DNA of 64,000 nucleotides, taken from contig NW_026262734.1 of assembly GCF_021869535.1 (NCBI RefSeq), positions 95,671,285-95,735,284 of the forward strand. The letters run 5' to 3'. The position numbers were made by a program, and so were the translations under genes. The notes below the pieces were generated by a model, which was not told the origin of the DNA, did not search any database, and worked only from the letters and a program-made list of their open reading frames with translations. Shown one piece after another: positions 25,766 to 38,345 of the stretch. Position 1 is the stretch's first letter. Every line of letters starts with the position of its first letter. The stretch comes from Mytilus californianus. Taxonomy: Eukaryota; Mollusca; Bivalvia; Mytilida; Mytilidae.

Positions 25766-26439
25766 AAATTTTGATTTTGGCTTATTTTCACTTACTTCCA
25801 AAAACCGTACAAGATATCGACAAAATATTTTTACTGAATTGTAAGTTGCGACATGTCGTAACACATGAATTTTGGTTGAAAGGGTACGTTGACCGTAAAA
25901 GAGAGTTTTCTCCCTTCTTATATTTAAAATTACATGTATGGTGGTATAACTCATTTACCAAGCATAATAAAGACCTAGGGTAATATGATTAAAGGTCCTT
26001 GGTGTATGACCTTGAAACTTAGCTCAAGGTCAAAGTTAAATTTGATGTTCTAGATTTTGACCTTTGTTTTAACTTCATATTTAAACACGATAAAGCCATG
26101 GGACTTTTTTTATTAGGTTGCAATTTACATGACCTTGAAAAGTCAACCGGAAGTGACCTTGTGTAAACCGGAAATAGCTTTGTTTTGTAGTTATTTGATG
26201 TAAAGTGTATTGAACAAAATATTTTTGGAATCAGTATCAAGTAAACTATCAAATAAAAGCGGAAGTGACATATTTCAAACCGGAAGTAACAATTTATCTC
26301 CTTTATTTAGAAAAAAATGTATAGAAACCATATATTTTTGGAATCAGTTTACAATAAGCTATCATTTGACGCTGGATATGATATTTCAAACTGATTTTTT
26401 TTAGTTCTATTTCAAAATTGATCTGTATGGGTGGAAAGA

Positions 26440-26925
26440 CCTTCAATTGTTCTCTGAACAATTGGTTTTTAATTATTATTATTATTATTTTCTTCCGCCA
26501 AATTTTGTTCTCGCGTAAAATTTTTGTTTCGCAAGATGTCGCTTAGATATTTCTTATATAGTATCATACAGTTTATGCGCTTTTTATTTTCACCCTTTCT
26601 AAGCCGAACAATTTTCTTTGTAGGAGTTATCTCCCCGAACACTGTTTTCCTTGTGACTGCATCTCCTCCGTAACCGTAAAAGAAAGCGACAAATTTATTT
26701 CATAAAATTGCTCGTTATATCCTTTGCATGATTGGTCCTATTTTGACCGAAGCGATATGAATATTCCATATGAGAGTTATTTCCCCTTATGCATTTGAAA
26801 TAAGTGATATGCATTTGTAGCTGGTAAACCATAAGTGATAGAGACCTAGGGTCTGTTGATTTGAGGTCCTTGGTCCTTAAGAATAGAAAACTTGGTCAAG
26901 GTCAAAGGTCAAGGTCATGTTGTGA
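26440..26925 (+). repeat. Dispersed repeat, copy 2, with receptor half-sites
   Basis: A CAATTGTTC-TCT-GAACAATTG hairpin leads the copy. It then follows copy 1 through TTCTTCCGCCAAATTTTG, AGTTATCTCCCCGAACACTG and GTGATAGAGACCTAGGGTC to the AGGTCA cluster. A partial unit with GACCTAGGGTAA and CTCAAGGTCAAAG lies between the copies at 25,970-26,040. Confidence 0.8.
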
Positions 26926-27995
26926 TTTTTTACATTCAGTTCATATCGCTTCTTCCTAGAAAGAGTTAAAGATATCGACAAAACAATTTAACCAAAAAGT
27001 TTGTCGCGACAGGTGTTTACTAGAAAATTTTTGTCGAAATGGTACGGCGTCATTTTATTGCAAGGTCAAAGTCCCTGTTATGGTCGAATCAACAAATTAC
27101 TTATCAAAACTTCAAACTTTGCAGCTATCATGTTGTAAATGTTTCTTATCTCAATTATCAACCACAGTCTACCACTACACTCCCCCCCCCTTTTTCTTCA
27201 ACTGATTTGTTTTTATGTTATCCCATTTCTATGAAAAGAAAATCGCTTTTAGTCCAGTACATTATACTGTAAAATGCCAATCCTTCTTATGTACAAATTT
27301 CTTTCTGAAATAGAAATCCATCCCTGCAAAAATCTGCTCCAATTCATGTATTTTCTGAAATTAATCTATGAGACACGTGCGGTCCGCTTGATTGCAAAAT
27401 TAAAATCAATATCGTAGAAATCGCTCCTTTAAGTTCGTAAATATTACTGAAATCCTACAATCAAATTTCTAAACATGCATTAAAATACAAATCTGTGCTC
27501 CCGTAAACATGTGTACGTAATATGTATGTGTGATCCGACATCAATGACCTGTACAAAATAAAAACAATAGTTATCGTGTTTCTCTGATCAATACACATGT
27601 GCTCTGTTCAACGGTCTCCCCTGAAAAGAAATTAATATTCTAACTCCAGACATATATATTCGAGCGTCACGTGACTTCAAAACATCATCACGCGCGCGGA
27701 CCTAAAATTAGAATAAAACATTCGAGATCCATATGCAAATATGGAAAGTGAAACTTCCAAGACAAAATGTTACTCATTTTTTTTCTTCCTACAAGTTGAA
27801 ACAAGAAACCATGAAGTATCAGTTCTCGTAGCAAATAGAGAAAATTAGAAAAAAAAGAAAATGTTAGGATTTTTATTTATTAGGAAATCATGAAGCTGTC
27901 CGTTTGGGAGTGCGGGATATACAAGTACGCAGCCTCGTCAGAATATGAACGTCAAGTCCGATGCCTCGCATAGAGAGAGTGTCATGCAAACTTTC

Positions 27996-27997
27996 AG

Positions 27998-28048
<51 letters not shown>

Positions 28049-28068
28049 ACCAACCAACCAACCAACCA
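27996..28068. repeat. (TCAA)n then (CCAA)n microsatellite
   Basis: About 12 TCAA units pass into five CCAA units. Frames through it are spurious. Confidence 0.9.
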
Positions 28069-28925
28069 ATCATGTTTCGGAGGGGAAAGACCGTTTAACA
28101 ATTGTTTTTAAAACAATTGATTTATATTTATATCTTAATTTACGAGCTCTATGAACATTTTGATTGTTGAATCAAATTTGTAGTAAGATTTCAAAACAGA
28201 TGACCAAACTTTACAATTTATATATCGGTTAAAGATTTAGGTTAAGATTAAGTAAATAACAAAGATAGCATGAAAATGAAAATTTACAGTTTATCATCTC
28301 ATAATAGGTCCTGTGAATATGTCGTACATTTTCATCTATTTATTACCGATAGCTTTTCCGGACTCGGCGTAAACTGATTTGCATTAAGGTTTTCAATAAT
28401 TTGAATGATTCCAACCCAATCATTTACACATTTGTATGCTACAGGTATTTTACATTGTAACATTTTATATTGAGAACATTAACAAAAGTACTGTAAATGT
28501 TATGTCTAAAAGTCAAACATTCAGAATTTGCTGTTTTTGAACACACAGACATAAAGAAACGGAAATACTCTAAATATATGTATTTTAAAGATGCAACAAG
28601 CAAATACACTGCATTGTTGTAAGTCATATCATCCTGAATAAGTTAGAATCTACGATCAAGACAGAAAATTAAAATACTATTCCTTTTGTTTCTAGTATTT
28701 ATAAATAAACGCGGAATTGTGAAATAATGTTTCGTTATAAGCAATCGGTGTTGTCAAAATTTGTTAAAATGAGCTCAAAAATATCGCTGATGTATTATTA
28801 ACTTGCAAGTCAATAATTTAACCTCAATGAACCCGTATTCATGTGACCTTCAGTTTAACCCCTTAGCTAGTGATGGGATATGCATGTACTAGGTGTCTTC
28901 AGTATTAAAAGGAAAAGAATGTCAT

Positions 28926-29036
28926 CATTGAAAGTGAAACAAGGGTGAACTAGTTGGTTGACTGATGCAATCCACAAAAACATTGAAAATGAAACAAGGT
29001 TGAACCATTTGGTTGACTGATGCGATCCATAAAAAA
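28926..29036. repeat. Two tandem 55-bp units
   Basis: The units start at 28,926 and 28,981 with CATTGAAA-TGAAACAAGG and both contain GGTTGACTGATGC-ATCCA. They differ at a few bases. Confidence 0.8.
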
Positions 29037-29516
29037 AATCATTCTTATACAGGTAAAGACGGTTGTAAACATATTGTTCAACCTATAATATGAAACAGAC
29101 CTAGAAAAATCCAATTGCAAAATTGCAAATAATCGCTATCTATTGATATATATATTTATGTTTTTATCGGGTTAGATGACTCTCAGCACTCTTCGGAGGT
29201 CATCTTGATTGTTCATTATATTGCGTCTACACTCAAATACACACGAAATGTTGATACATATTATCGAGTCCATGCATTGCTTATTGTTTATTTTAGACTT
29301 TTTGTAATTTAAATACATATTTTAGTATGTTTTAAATCAAATATGAGAATTCGAGTCAAATAGGTGAACATGAATTTGACAGCTAATGCCCCTTTAAAGC
29401 CTATAAAAATAACAGAAGTATACCTGAAAATTTATACTGAAGCAAACTGTATGTATTTTTTTAAATATGATGTACTGTAATACGTAACAATTAGTACTTT
29501 GAAACATATATTTCAG

Positions 29517-30014
29517 CTCCTCCTTCAAAGCCTGATTATATTTCAAGAATCATAATGTCATCATCAAAAACGGAAAAACAAGGAAATGATTCCTCCGAAT
29601 TTATCCGCAATATATACAACTCTGCTTTGAATACCACAAAAAATGAAATTTTAACTTTTCAAAAATATCCAATTGACACGACTATGTCGACACAACTGCA
29701 AACCACTGTAAAACCTACAAAATGTCATGAAGGGGATGCAATAATTTTTACCTGTACTGGTAACATTGGAAAACCTCCTGGTAAACTAGTTTGGCAGAAG
29801 ATCTATCCACGACAAAATGAAAAGAGATCCATAATTTATTCCAATGAAACCATAGTTATAGAAGAGTTACCTGACACGTGTTCTTTCAGAGGCACCATCA
29901 ACCGGACAGTTCTGGTATCTGCAGAAGATTTGAATGCACAATTCCGATGTTTTGAAGAATCACAAGCAAATTCTCCTGGCATGTATGTAGAAACTCCGAC
30001 ACTCGATGTACACT
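29517..30014 (+). CDS. Second Ig exon of the same gene, with extra cysteines
   Basis: The exon runs from acceptor ATATTTCAG to donor GTGAGT, phase 1 at both ends, 498 bases. It opens with the linker PPSKPD and a Ser/Thr/Asn-rich stretch of about 50 residues. An Ig-like domain follows. Numbered from the Met at 29,555, C67 (IIFTC), W80 (KLVW) and C132 (FRC) form the usual core. C57 and C109 could make a second disulfide. Sequons include NTT, NET and NRT. The join to the next exon gives DVH-F-YVRD, in frame. Length and the added cysteine pair differ from a standard C2 domain. An extracellular adhesion or recognition role is inferred. Confidence 0.8.
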
Positions 30015-31741
30015 GTGAGTATAACTTTTATTTGTGAGATCTAGATTTTCGTTTTAAATATTCCTGTAAAGAATTTAACGTTTAACTTATAAGCTCGCGT
30101 ATTACATGCAGCCAGCCATTTTCGGATAATCGTCATATTTATCTAAGAGTTCATATCGATTACTGCTATATCGGATATATTATTAAAAAAAGGGAGGAAA
30201 GGTACCAAAAATGTATTCAAAATCAATAAGCCGAATACAAATAGACAACCCCATAACCAAAAAAAACAAAAACAAACAAATATGCTTTATTTGAAATCAA
30301 ATGATCATTTACGAAGTCTCTGCGTTCAACTCGAGTTGTTGTTACTCACTCTTTTGTTTCTGCGAAGTTTTTTTGTGGACTGTTTTGTTGTTATGTTGTT
30401 ATTGTATTTTGTTACGGCATTTTGTCGTATTTGTTTTTGGTTATAAGTAATACCAACCCACCCCCACTATGAGGTTTACCTGCCTAATAAATATCTGTTT
30501 TTTAGTTGGTTTGGTTATATTATTTTCTGCTGTCAATAAATTATTGACAGAAAATTAAGATGAAATGGACTCAGCGACTGGTGAAGATAAATCACACCAG
30601 TAAATCGTAAATCATAGTTTTTAAATTTGAATTTAAATATGTCGAAATTGTGTAACTGTACTCAGTTACCATGGTTACCACATAGGTAAACAGTGCTTAT
30701 TTGATAACTTATTTTGATATCTAACAAAAAGCATACAGTTAAGGCTTAAACGAGATAATTATTCTATTCTTACAGCAAAAGTTAAAAATAATAGATTTGC
30801 ATGAGAAAAAAGTCTCAAGAAATAAACACCCAACTTTTATTACATAAAAACATTTCCTTTTGCTATAAATCATCAGAATTGTTGCTAGACGGTCTAGGTT
30901 GACTATTTAGGAAAGTTTGATCCTCAACTTCGATTCATTGTGTAATCCGCAAAAATCAGCAAAAATTCGATTGAAGCAAGTGATTATATATATTGTGACT
31001 CCAATAAGCTCCAAATTTCGTCTTATTCTACATTATGTCATTATATTAAAAATGTTAGTTAAACAAATCAAATGGATAAAAACTCACCAAAAATAAACGC
31101 GCATTTCGTCTTCATTAGATTGATCAATGAAGCTAACATCAGAACAGCTGCAATTGATATATGAATATGTCAAAAAAAGTTAGATTATTTTTAAAAAAGC
31201 AGTTAAGGTTTCCACGAATATTGATCATTGTTAAAGAAATCATGTCGTTTGTACTGCAATAGGTATTAAATAATTTTGTTACTACTACAATTATGTAAGT
31301 TACTAGTAGATATGATCTGAACATTATTTTGCATTTATGATTTTAAATACATCCGTCAGATTTATAACTGTACTGAATATTCGTTAGCCTGACCTTTTAC
31401 TACAATTTAAAAACCCTTAAACAAACATCATTGACCAATTAAAAAATGTAACGCAGAGTATACATAATCGCGCGATATTTCGGATTTTGAAGAAATTTTG
31501 TATGCATCAAAGAACTCGTTGTACTGCTTCTGAACAAATGATAACTTTAGCATCAATACTTAATAGTTCCAATAATGATAAAATTGTGAAAAAAATGTAT
31601 AAATGTATAGGATGTATGAAAAATTGGCAATAAATATGCAATTTTCACTTTGGATTGCAATATCTTGTAAATTTGTTTAAAAAATAAAACAATTGCTATA
31701 AATATTCCTGTTTAAATGATATGAAAAGATAAGGTTCGTTA

Positions 31742-32218
31742 TTGCATTCAAAAAAATTTCCTATTGTTAATCATCCATGTTTAGATGATGACGTTCCTTT
31801 GTCGCCATCTTATGGTGTTTATATATCTCAACTTGTTCGATTCGCTCGAGTATGTAACAATGTATTTGGTTTCAACGAAAGAAATCTCTGTATTACTGAA
31901 AAATTATTACACCAGGGTTTTCGATATCACAAACTGGTCAAAACATTTACTAAATTTTATCATCGGTACAAGGACATCATTCGTAACTATAAATCAACAT
32001 GCAGACATCTTATACGTTCAGGTATTTCACATCCAATATTTTCTTGTAATATTCTTTACAAAGCACAAAAATGTCGGCATTCACCTCAAAAGTTAACCAA
32101 ACCTTTACACAGACTTATTAGGAAAGGATATAGTTACGATACTGTTGTCAAGTCATTAAGGATTGCATATTTTGGTATTAATATTAATTCACTCATATGT
32201 TCTTTGCATCGGAAATAA
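31742..32218 (+). pseudogene. C-terminal fragment of a retroelement RT ORF, copy 1
   Basis: This open frame reads VPLSPSYGVYISQLVRFARV, then ERNLCITEKLLHQGFRYHKL, and ends at SLHRK and a stop. I recognise this as the thumb-side end of an RT protein that is very frequent in bivalve and other marine genomes. The parent (Penelope-like or another non-LTR type) is uncertain. The catalytic domain is absent, so the copy is 5'-truncated. The first codons before FPIVNHP are probably junction sequence. A 3' tail (to about 32,395) follows, with GGAGGGATTGTACTTAATTT and CTGGCATGTCAGTAACTGC, also found after copy 2 and, reversed, in R2. Confidence 0.6.
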
Positions 32219-33429
32219 ACACATTTATTCTTAAACCAGTTGTTGGCATGATACAGGTTATGTTCTTCTCATATATTTTATGATGGTATGATACTAAACC
32301 TCTAACGGGAGGGATTGTACTTAATTTTCATGAAGTTATAATCTTTCAATCAGTTTAATTGAGGTCTGGAGCTGGCATGTCAGTAACTGCTAGTAGTCCA
32401 TTGTTCATTGTTTTGATATTTGCATAAAATGTTTTATAACGTAAATTTAAAACGTTTTACATTTAACATATGAAAAATATTGGCTAAATGTTTCCTATAA
32501 AATATTTTTACATACACTTTTATAAATATTCTTACTGATATTTAATTTTAACATTTTTCAGATATAAAAATAACATTTTGTTTGAACTTTGTTCAAAATC
32601 CCACAGACAATGTTTTAAGGAATTAGCTTGTTGCTAATTATATATTAAAACATTGTAAATGTTAGCAATACTTAAGTTGATTCATTCAGTCAGATTTTAT
32701 TTCATCAAATATTACAATTCAAAAGATTCAACTTTCATTTAAGCGAGAATGTTTTAATAAACAATTTCTTTTCTTTAATGTTTACTTAATTTGATCGTGT
32801 GTATTCTAGAAATTTAGAATTGAAAACTGTCAATGAAATATATATTTATAAACTGCCCTCTTTCTTTCCATTTGTATCGTTATGCGTTCGGAAAATTTAC
32901 CTTTCACTTTCCGGAATTGGTGCGGAATTCGAAGTCGTCTGTTTTTGTGTTTGACCAAAAGATGTAATGTGGATATCGGGAACCAGTTTGCGGAAATACA
33001 ACTTGAAATTTAAAATTTGAAACAAAAGACAAAGAAAATCAACAAAGAGTACGACGAAATTTGTTTGTTGCTCACTAGGTAAGAATGAATAAACTCCTAA
33101 GTTGAAACTTGTATATTTTTGGGGGTTTTTCAATCAAAATCGGAACCACCAGCTTCTACAGGTGCGCGATCCAGGATTTGAAAAAAGGAGGGCCCTATCA
33201 AGCCAGCGTTTGAGTGATACTTGAAAAAAACTCTATATGCATTTAGCATATTTTGTAGCTCAATAAGGGGACTAAATCTGCCTCTGTTCTAATATCTACA
33301 TACATTAATGTGTCGAGACGATTCAGATTGTTGTAAAAATAAGGAGATGTGGATTGTGCACAGGCACTTGATTCTATCCATGTGAAGATCCACTATCAAC
33401 GTATATTTAGGAGCTCATAAAACAAGTGC

Positions 33430-33930
33430 CTTTGGGATTGTGTATGAGTGCAAATGAGACAGCTATCCAGCAGATAACGCGAATAATTACAGCGCCCCCT
33501 GATGGTCAGTGTAGTGATCAAAGTGAGTGAAATATAACGACTGGATTACTTGGGTTATCCACCAGAGTTCAAATGAAGTGGATATAAGCAATTATATGTC
33601 ACTGTACGGCCTTCAACAATGAGAAAACCCATACCAAATAGTCCGCTATAGAGTCCTTGACAAACAAATTGTGAAACAAGAAAGCTAACGGTCTAACTTT
33701 TTTATAACAATACACATTTAATATGAAAAACACATATATGACAGACATGAACCAACGATAACCACTTAACTACTGGCTCCTGACTTTGGACAGGCACATA
33801 AAGAATGTGGCAGTTTTAAACATGTGTTTGGGCTCTCTACCCTCTCCAAGACAGTGGTTGAACACTAACAGCACACAATAAGAAACAGTAAAAATCAGTT
33901 GAAAAGGCCTGACTCAATAGATCGGTGTAT
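33430..33930 (+). repeat. R1 repeat copy, interrupted
   Basis: The copy holds GTGTATGAGTGCAAATGAG, then GTACGGCCTTCAACAATGAG, GAAAGCTAACGGTCTAAC, GGACAGGCACATAAAGAATG and AATCAGTTGAAAAGG. A segment near 33,478-33,590 (AGCGCCCCCTGATGGTC) does not match the other copies and may be an insertion. Confidence 0.65.
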
Positions 33931-34884
33931 GGCACAAAAACAAGTAACATTAACACAAAGCATCATAAGAATTTAACTGTTTTGTGTTTTCTTTACACAA
34001 CAAAATCATCGGAAAACAGTTATTTTTCCCCAAATTGCACCGATTGTAACCTTGATTTTGCTTTTTTTAGTTGCTCTTACATTTACTTGACCTAGTAACA
34101 GAATGTTTCTTCCACATAGTAGGTAATCTGTCGAAAAATTATACACTCCCGAGTCAAAAGTCAATTTTAAGAAAAAAGTCTATTACAAGAATGAGAGGAT
34201 CAAATTTGTCTATACTACATTTTAATTTGTTGATGGCATAAAATTCAGTGTGAAGTTGTTTTCGAGATGTTGGCCTTATACAACTTGAGCCATTCGGTTT
34301 GAGCAATATTCTGTGAAATGTGAGTTATTTCAGCCCAATTTCAGATTTTAGTTTTCCTATAGACATAGAACAGCCTTTTGGTTAAGTTGGAAATTAAAGC
34401 AATTTTCATCATCATGATCATAGCACCACCCATCTTTTGTTGCTGCCCGGGCAGAAATGAAAACAAGGTAATTGTAGAATAACTAAACTAATAAGGAAAA
34501 TATAGAAAAATAGTCAACAAGTGACCGTACAACACATTAATTCACGAATGCAGGTAGTGCATGAGTTAATCTAATATCAGTGTTATTTGGATACGAGTTG
34601 AATATGTTTTGATATTTTAATTCTCGGACTATTTATTCTTTTTATTACATTGACCATGGACTTTTTATTGGAATAAAGTAGAAAATAAATTCTCAATTGT
34701 CTTGGATGACAACACCCATAGTTGTTTGAGGTCAGAGGTGTGAAATAATCAGATTTAAATCACATGTGAAATAATTGGTTTTCATTTCACTGAGAATTCA
34801 TGGTAATTCATTGCAACTAATGTAATATTTAAATTAAAAGAAATAAGAACAAAATAGATTAAAAGAAAATTGTTTTACTGTAAA

Positions 34885-35390
34885 ATTGAGAATGGAAATG
34901 GGGATTGTGTCAAAGAGAGACAACAACCCGACCAAAGAGCAGAAAACAGCCCAAGGCCAACAATGGGTCTTCAACACAGCGAGAAAAAACCGCACCCGGA
35001 AGCGGGCTTCAGCTGGACCCTTAACAAAAATGTGTACTAGTTCAGTGAAAATGGACGTCCCACTAAACTCAGAAACATATGAAACATATGAATGAACTAA
35101 AATTAAAAAAAAACAAAACATACAAGACCAACAAAGGCCAGACAGCATGGACAAAGGCTCCTGGCAAAAATGTGGCGGGGTTAAACATGTTTTGTGAGTT
35201 CTCAACCCTCCCCTATACTTCTAGCCAATGAAGAATAAACAAACACACAGCAATACGCACAGTAAAATGCAGTTTATAAGAAGTCCGAGTCCGATGTAAG
35301 AATAGGTAACAGAAGAAACTAAACAAAATGACATTGATACATAAATTAACAAAAGACAATTAGCAGTTACTGACATACCAGCGCCATGTG
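34885..35390 (+). repeat. Repeat R2, related to the RT element tail
   Basis: It starts near GGATTGTGTCAAAGAGAGAC and contains AAACCGCACCCGGAAGCGG, GGGTTAAACATGTTTTGTGA and CAGTTACTGACATACCAGC. Its last 220 bases are the reverse complement, with scattered mismatches, of 38,115-38,335 behind RT copy 2. The long minus-strand frame here (35,205-34,834) is an accident of the repeat. Confidence 0.7.
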
Positions 35391-35663
35391 CATTATTTAA
35401 AAAAAACTAATATAGTAAAATCGATGTACATATTTAAGGATTTATTAGCAATGCAGTAGATGTAGATTAAATTGTTCTCAATGTTTGAAATAAAAAGATG
35501 TGTTTTCAATAATAAAAAAAAAATGTTTGGTGTGACAAAATAGACTTGAGTTACAAGAAAGTTAATAACAACTGTTTGTTTAAAATCATATCCATACACA
35601 AAATGTAATTATCTTTTTATTTTTAACAGGAGCTATTAGTAAAAACACAAAAGACTAGGTCAG

Positions 35664-36769
35664 TATGCAGGTTTACAATTTGGAAGTGGCACAGGTACAT
35701 TTGTACTTAGGAATGCCCCCAACCAACCAGGAGGAAAAATTTTAATTGAAGTAAGAGTTTCATAAAAAATTACTGACATTTTATATTTAATTCAAATTTT
35801 GGCATAAACAATACATTAACTTAATGTTTAAGGGCATACGATACAGAAAAGATCTCTGGATTTTTAAATAAATTATATTTGGTGACAAAATAGAAACAAG
35901 TTGTTTATTTAAATCGAGCTTTTAGTCCTACAGTAGATTTTAAGTGCTTTCATAAACAACATCTTTGTTTTCCTTTGAGAATACGCATACAACTGATTCG
36001 ATGACGTCTGTCTGTTTTCCCGGAAATTTAAATGTATTATTAGCAACATCACAAAAACAATGCGTAAAACTTGGATATGTTATTATTTGCCCCTCTTACT
36101 GTATCTTATGCCCTATGTTACAAATTAAATAACAAGTTAAATATGTCACCCTACGGCATTTAATGATTAGAAAAGACAATAACATGTACACGGTATATAT
36201 GTAGCAGGCTTTAAAAAATTCCTACATGATAAAATGAAAAACAAGAAAACCCACAGCCTGATTTTTATAAAACAATAAACGAAAAATATTACAGAAACAA
36301 TCAACGACAATAATTGAATATATAACAGGCTCTTAACCGGAGACGTCTGTAGTACTAAATTTTTTAATGTTTTTTGTTCTTATACAATGAACAAACAGCT
36401 TTTATGTAAGGCAATTAAGCCTATTACTATTGATTGAATGAAAAAGTGTTTTTTTCTCTATTGTATATTTGATCCTGTTAAATGCTTTATATATTGTTTA
36501 AATGATAAAATTGATATCTAATTAGAATTTGTCAATATCCTCATTTTGAGGCTACTGGTTTATTGTTTCAAAAAAAATTTAAGGAGGGGGGTATCTATGT
36601 TCGTTACACGTCTTGATTTGTCCCTAAAAAAGGAATGTTTAAGAAGTTTATATACATGAAAAAAATAATAAATTGTATTAATTTTTCTTTTTTGCAGAAG
36701 CATGGCACAAAAAGAAAAAGATCTAATACACTACCAGACATTCCAAGTGATTTTGAATTAGACAATTGA
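35664..36769 (+). CDS. Candidate small two-exon gene end, not recognised
   Basis: A coding-like block at 35,664-35,750 (GLQFGSGTGTFVLRNAPNQP, then GGKILIE) ends at a GTAAGA donor in phase 0. A strong acceptor, TTTTTCTTTTTTGCAG, precedes 36,698-36,769, which continues in phase 0 with KHGTKRKRSNTLPDIPSDFE, then LDN and a stop. AATAAA lies 23 bases past the stop. The tail has a basic KRKR patch. Upstream of the first block the frame is stopped and its acceptor is weak, so the 5' part is missing or decayed. The phase does not fit the surrounding Ig gene. It may be a nested gene, a pseudogene or a transposon end. Confidence 0.3.
36140..36320 (+). repeat. R1 repeat remnant
   Basis: It has the blocks GTCACCCTACGGCATTTAAT, AACAAGAAAACCCACAGCC and TTTTTATAAAACAATAAACG, in the R1 order. 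It is strongly diverged. Confidence 0.45.
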
Positions 36770-37379
36770 TGGACTTTCAACTGTTTTCTTAAATAAATCA
36801 AATAATGAATGAAAAACATTCTTTTGCTCTTTATCTCTTAAGCCAATTATTGACTTCTGATGAAGTCGGATAGGAAAGTGTGATATTTTTTGTTTTAGAT
36901 AGAAGAGTTATTTTGAAAAATCTCAATTTGAGACACAAGCTTTAGTCAGTGTAACCTCAACTATGAAATGTTTAATGTTGATTGATTGATGTTTGCTTAA
37001 CGTCCAATGGCAAATATTTCATGCATGTTTAGGACGAAAGACGACAAGTGTATTGGATAAGTGGTAAAGGTTGAATGAAAACTAATCTTTATACCTTCGC
37101 TGTAGGAATGTGGGTTTCATTGCAATGTCTGTCTGTCCATCTGTCTTTGTCAACATCTGTTTATATTTCCTGTTTTCTGATACTTTGAATTTGAATTGTC
37201 ACATGCTTGACAAATCAACTGATTTATTCTTGTTTGTATACAGAATGAATCACTTATGATTTGTAATATTAAAAATCTGGAAACTTAAATTTAAAGTGCA
37301 GAAACCTTTATTTGAATATGTAATAGATATCAATAAAAACATCTTCTAAAATCAATTTGAAGACATTTTGCAGGCACTT

Positions 37380-37690
37380 GAAAGAAAATATCCCGAAAAC
37401 ATTTTAATGACATTATTTGATGTTCATAATGTTTTCAAAATGTTTTGAAAATATTTTGAAAATATTTTTAAAAAACATTTGTTAAAAAATTATCAAAATA
37501 TTTTATACACCATTGATTATCCCTTTATCATGATATTTCTTGACAATATTTTAATGATATTATGCCAATATTTTAGGAAATATATTTGAAAATGTTTTTG
37601 CGGTATTTTTCCAACCATACACTTTAATGTTTTTTTATTGTGATATTTTCATGACATTTGACATTAATAACATTTTAAAAATTTTTTTGT
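37380..37690. repeat. AT-rich cluster of ATATTTT-type words
   Basis: The words AAAATATTTT, AACATTTTAATGA and their reverse complements recur about 15 times in 310 bases. No unit length is regular. It borders RT copy 2 on its left. Confidence 0.55.
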
Positions 37691-37696
37691 GTTTAA

Positions 37697-38345
37697 TGGG
37701 TATATCTCAACTTGTTCGATTCGCTAGTGTATGTAACAAAGTATTTGATTTTAACGAAAGAAATTCCACATCCAATAAATTATGGTAATATTCTATACAA
37801 AGCACACAAATGTAGGCATTCACCTCAAAAGCTAACCAAACCTTTAAACAGACTTATTCAGAAGGGATATAGTTACGATACTGTTGTCAGGTCATCAAAG
37901 ATGGCATATTTTGTTATTAATAATGATTCACTCATAGGGTCTTTGCATCGAAAAAAAAACACATTTATTCTAAAACCAGTTGTTGGCATGATATGGCTTT
38001 TATTCTTCTCGTATATTTTATGATGGTATGGTACAAAACCCCCAACGGGAGGGATTGTGCTTGATTTTCATATGATGAAGACATAATCTTTCAATCAGTT
38101 TAATTGAGGTCTGCAGCTGGCATGTCAGTAAAATGCTAGTAGTCCTTTGTTAATGTATGTATCATTGTCATTTTGCTTAGTTTCTTTTGTTACCTATTCT
38201 GACATCAAACTCGGACTTTTTTTGAACTGAATTTTACTGTGCGTATTGTTGTGTGTGTTTATTCTACATTGGCTAGAAGTATAGGGGAGGGTTGAGATCT
38301 CACAAAACATGTTTAACCCTGCTGCATGTTTGAGCCTCTAGTTCT
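37697..38345 (+). pseudogene. RT C-terminal fragment, copy 2, with 3' tail
   Basis: It matches copy 1 from ATATCTCAACTTGTTCGATT to the end, but about 150 bases between AACGAAAGAAAT and CACATCCAAT are deleted and the frame shifts before the shared NILYKA-KCRHSPQKLTKPL block. The coding part ends in SLHRKK. The tail continues through GGAGGGATTGTGCTTGATTT and further than in copy 1, to about 38,345, where it overlaps the R2 sequence in reverse. It is a dead copy. Confidence 0.6.

Larger units (their letters stand above)
18282..29516 (+). other. Intron (11.2 kb) between first and second Ig exons
   Basis: It is bounded by GTAAAG at the donor and ATATTTCAG at the acceptor, both consistent with phase 1. 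It contains the MITE-like element, tandem arrays, an R1 copy and direct repeats listed separately. I see no other exon in it. The parts between listed repeats (18,282-19,404; 21,126-22,539; 22,946-25,224; 26,926-27,993) are AT-rich and featureless apart from a common-looking GACGAAATGCGCGTCCGG word at 23,238. Confidence 0.65.

Noticed and set aside
27996..28068. CRISPR-like regular spacing
   Set aside because: It is a simple (TCAA)n/(CCAA)n microsatellite without spacers, in an animal genome.
34834..35205. Minus-strand frame of 123 codons
   Set aside because: It lies entirely in repeat R2 and has no family motif.
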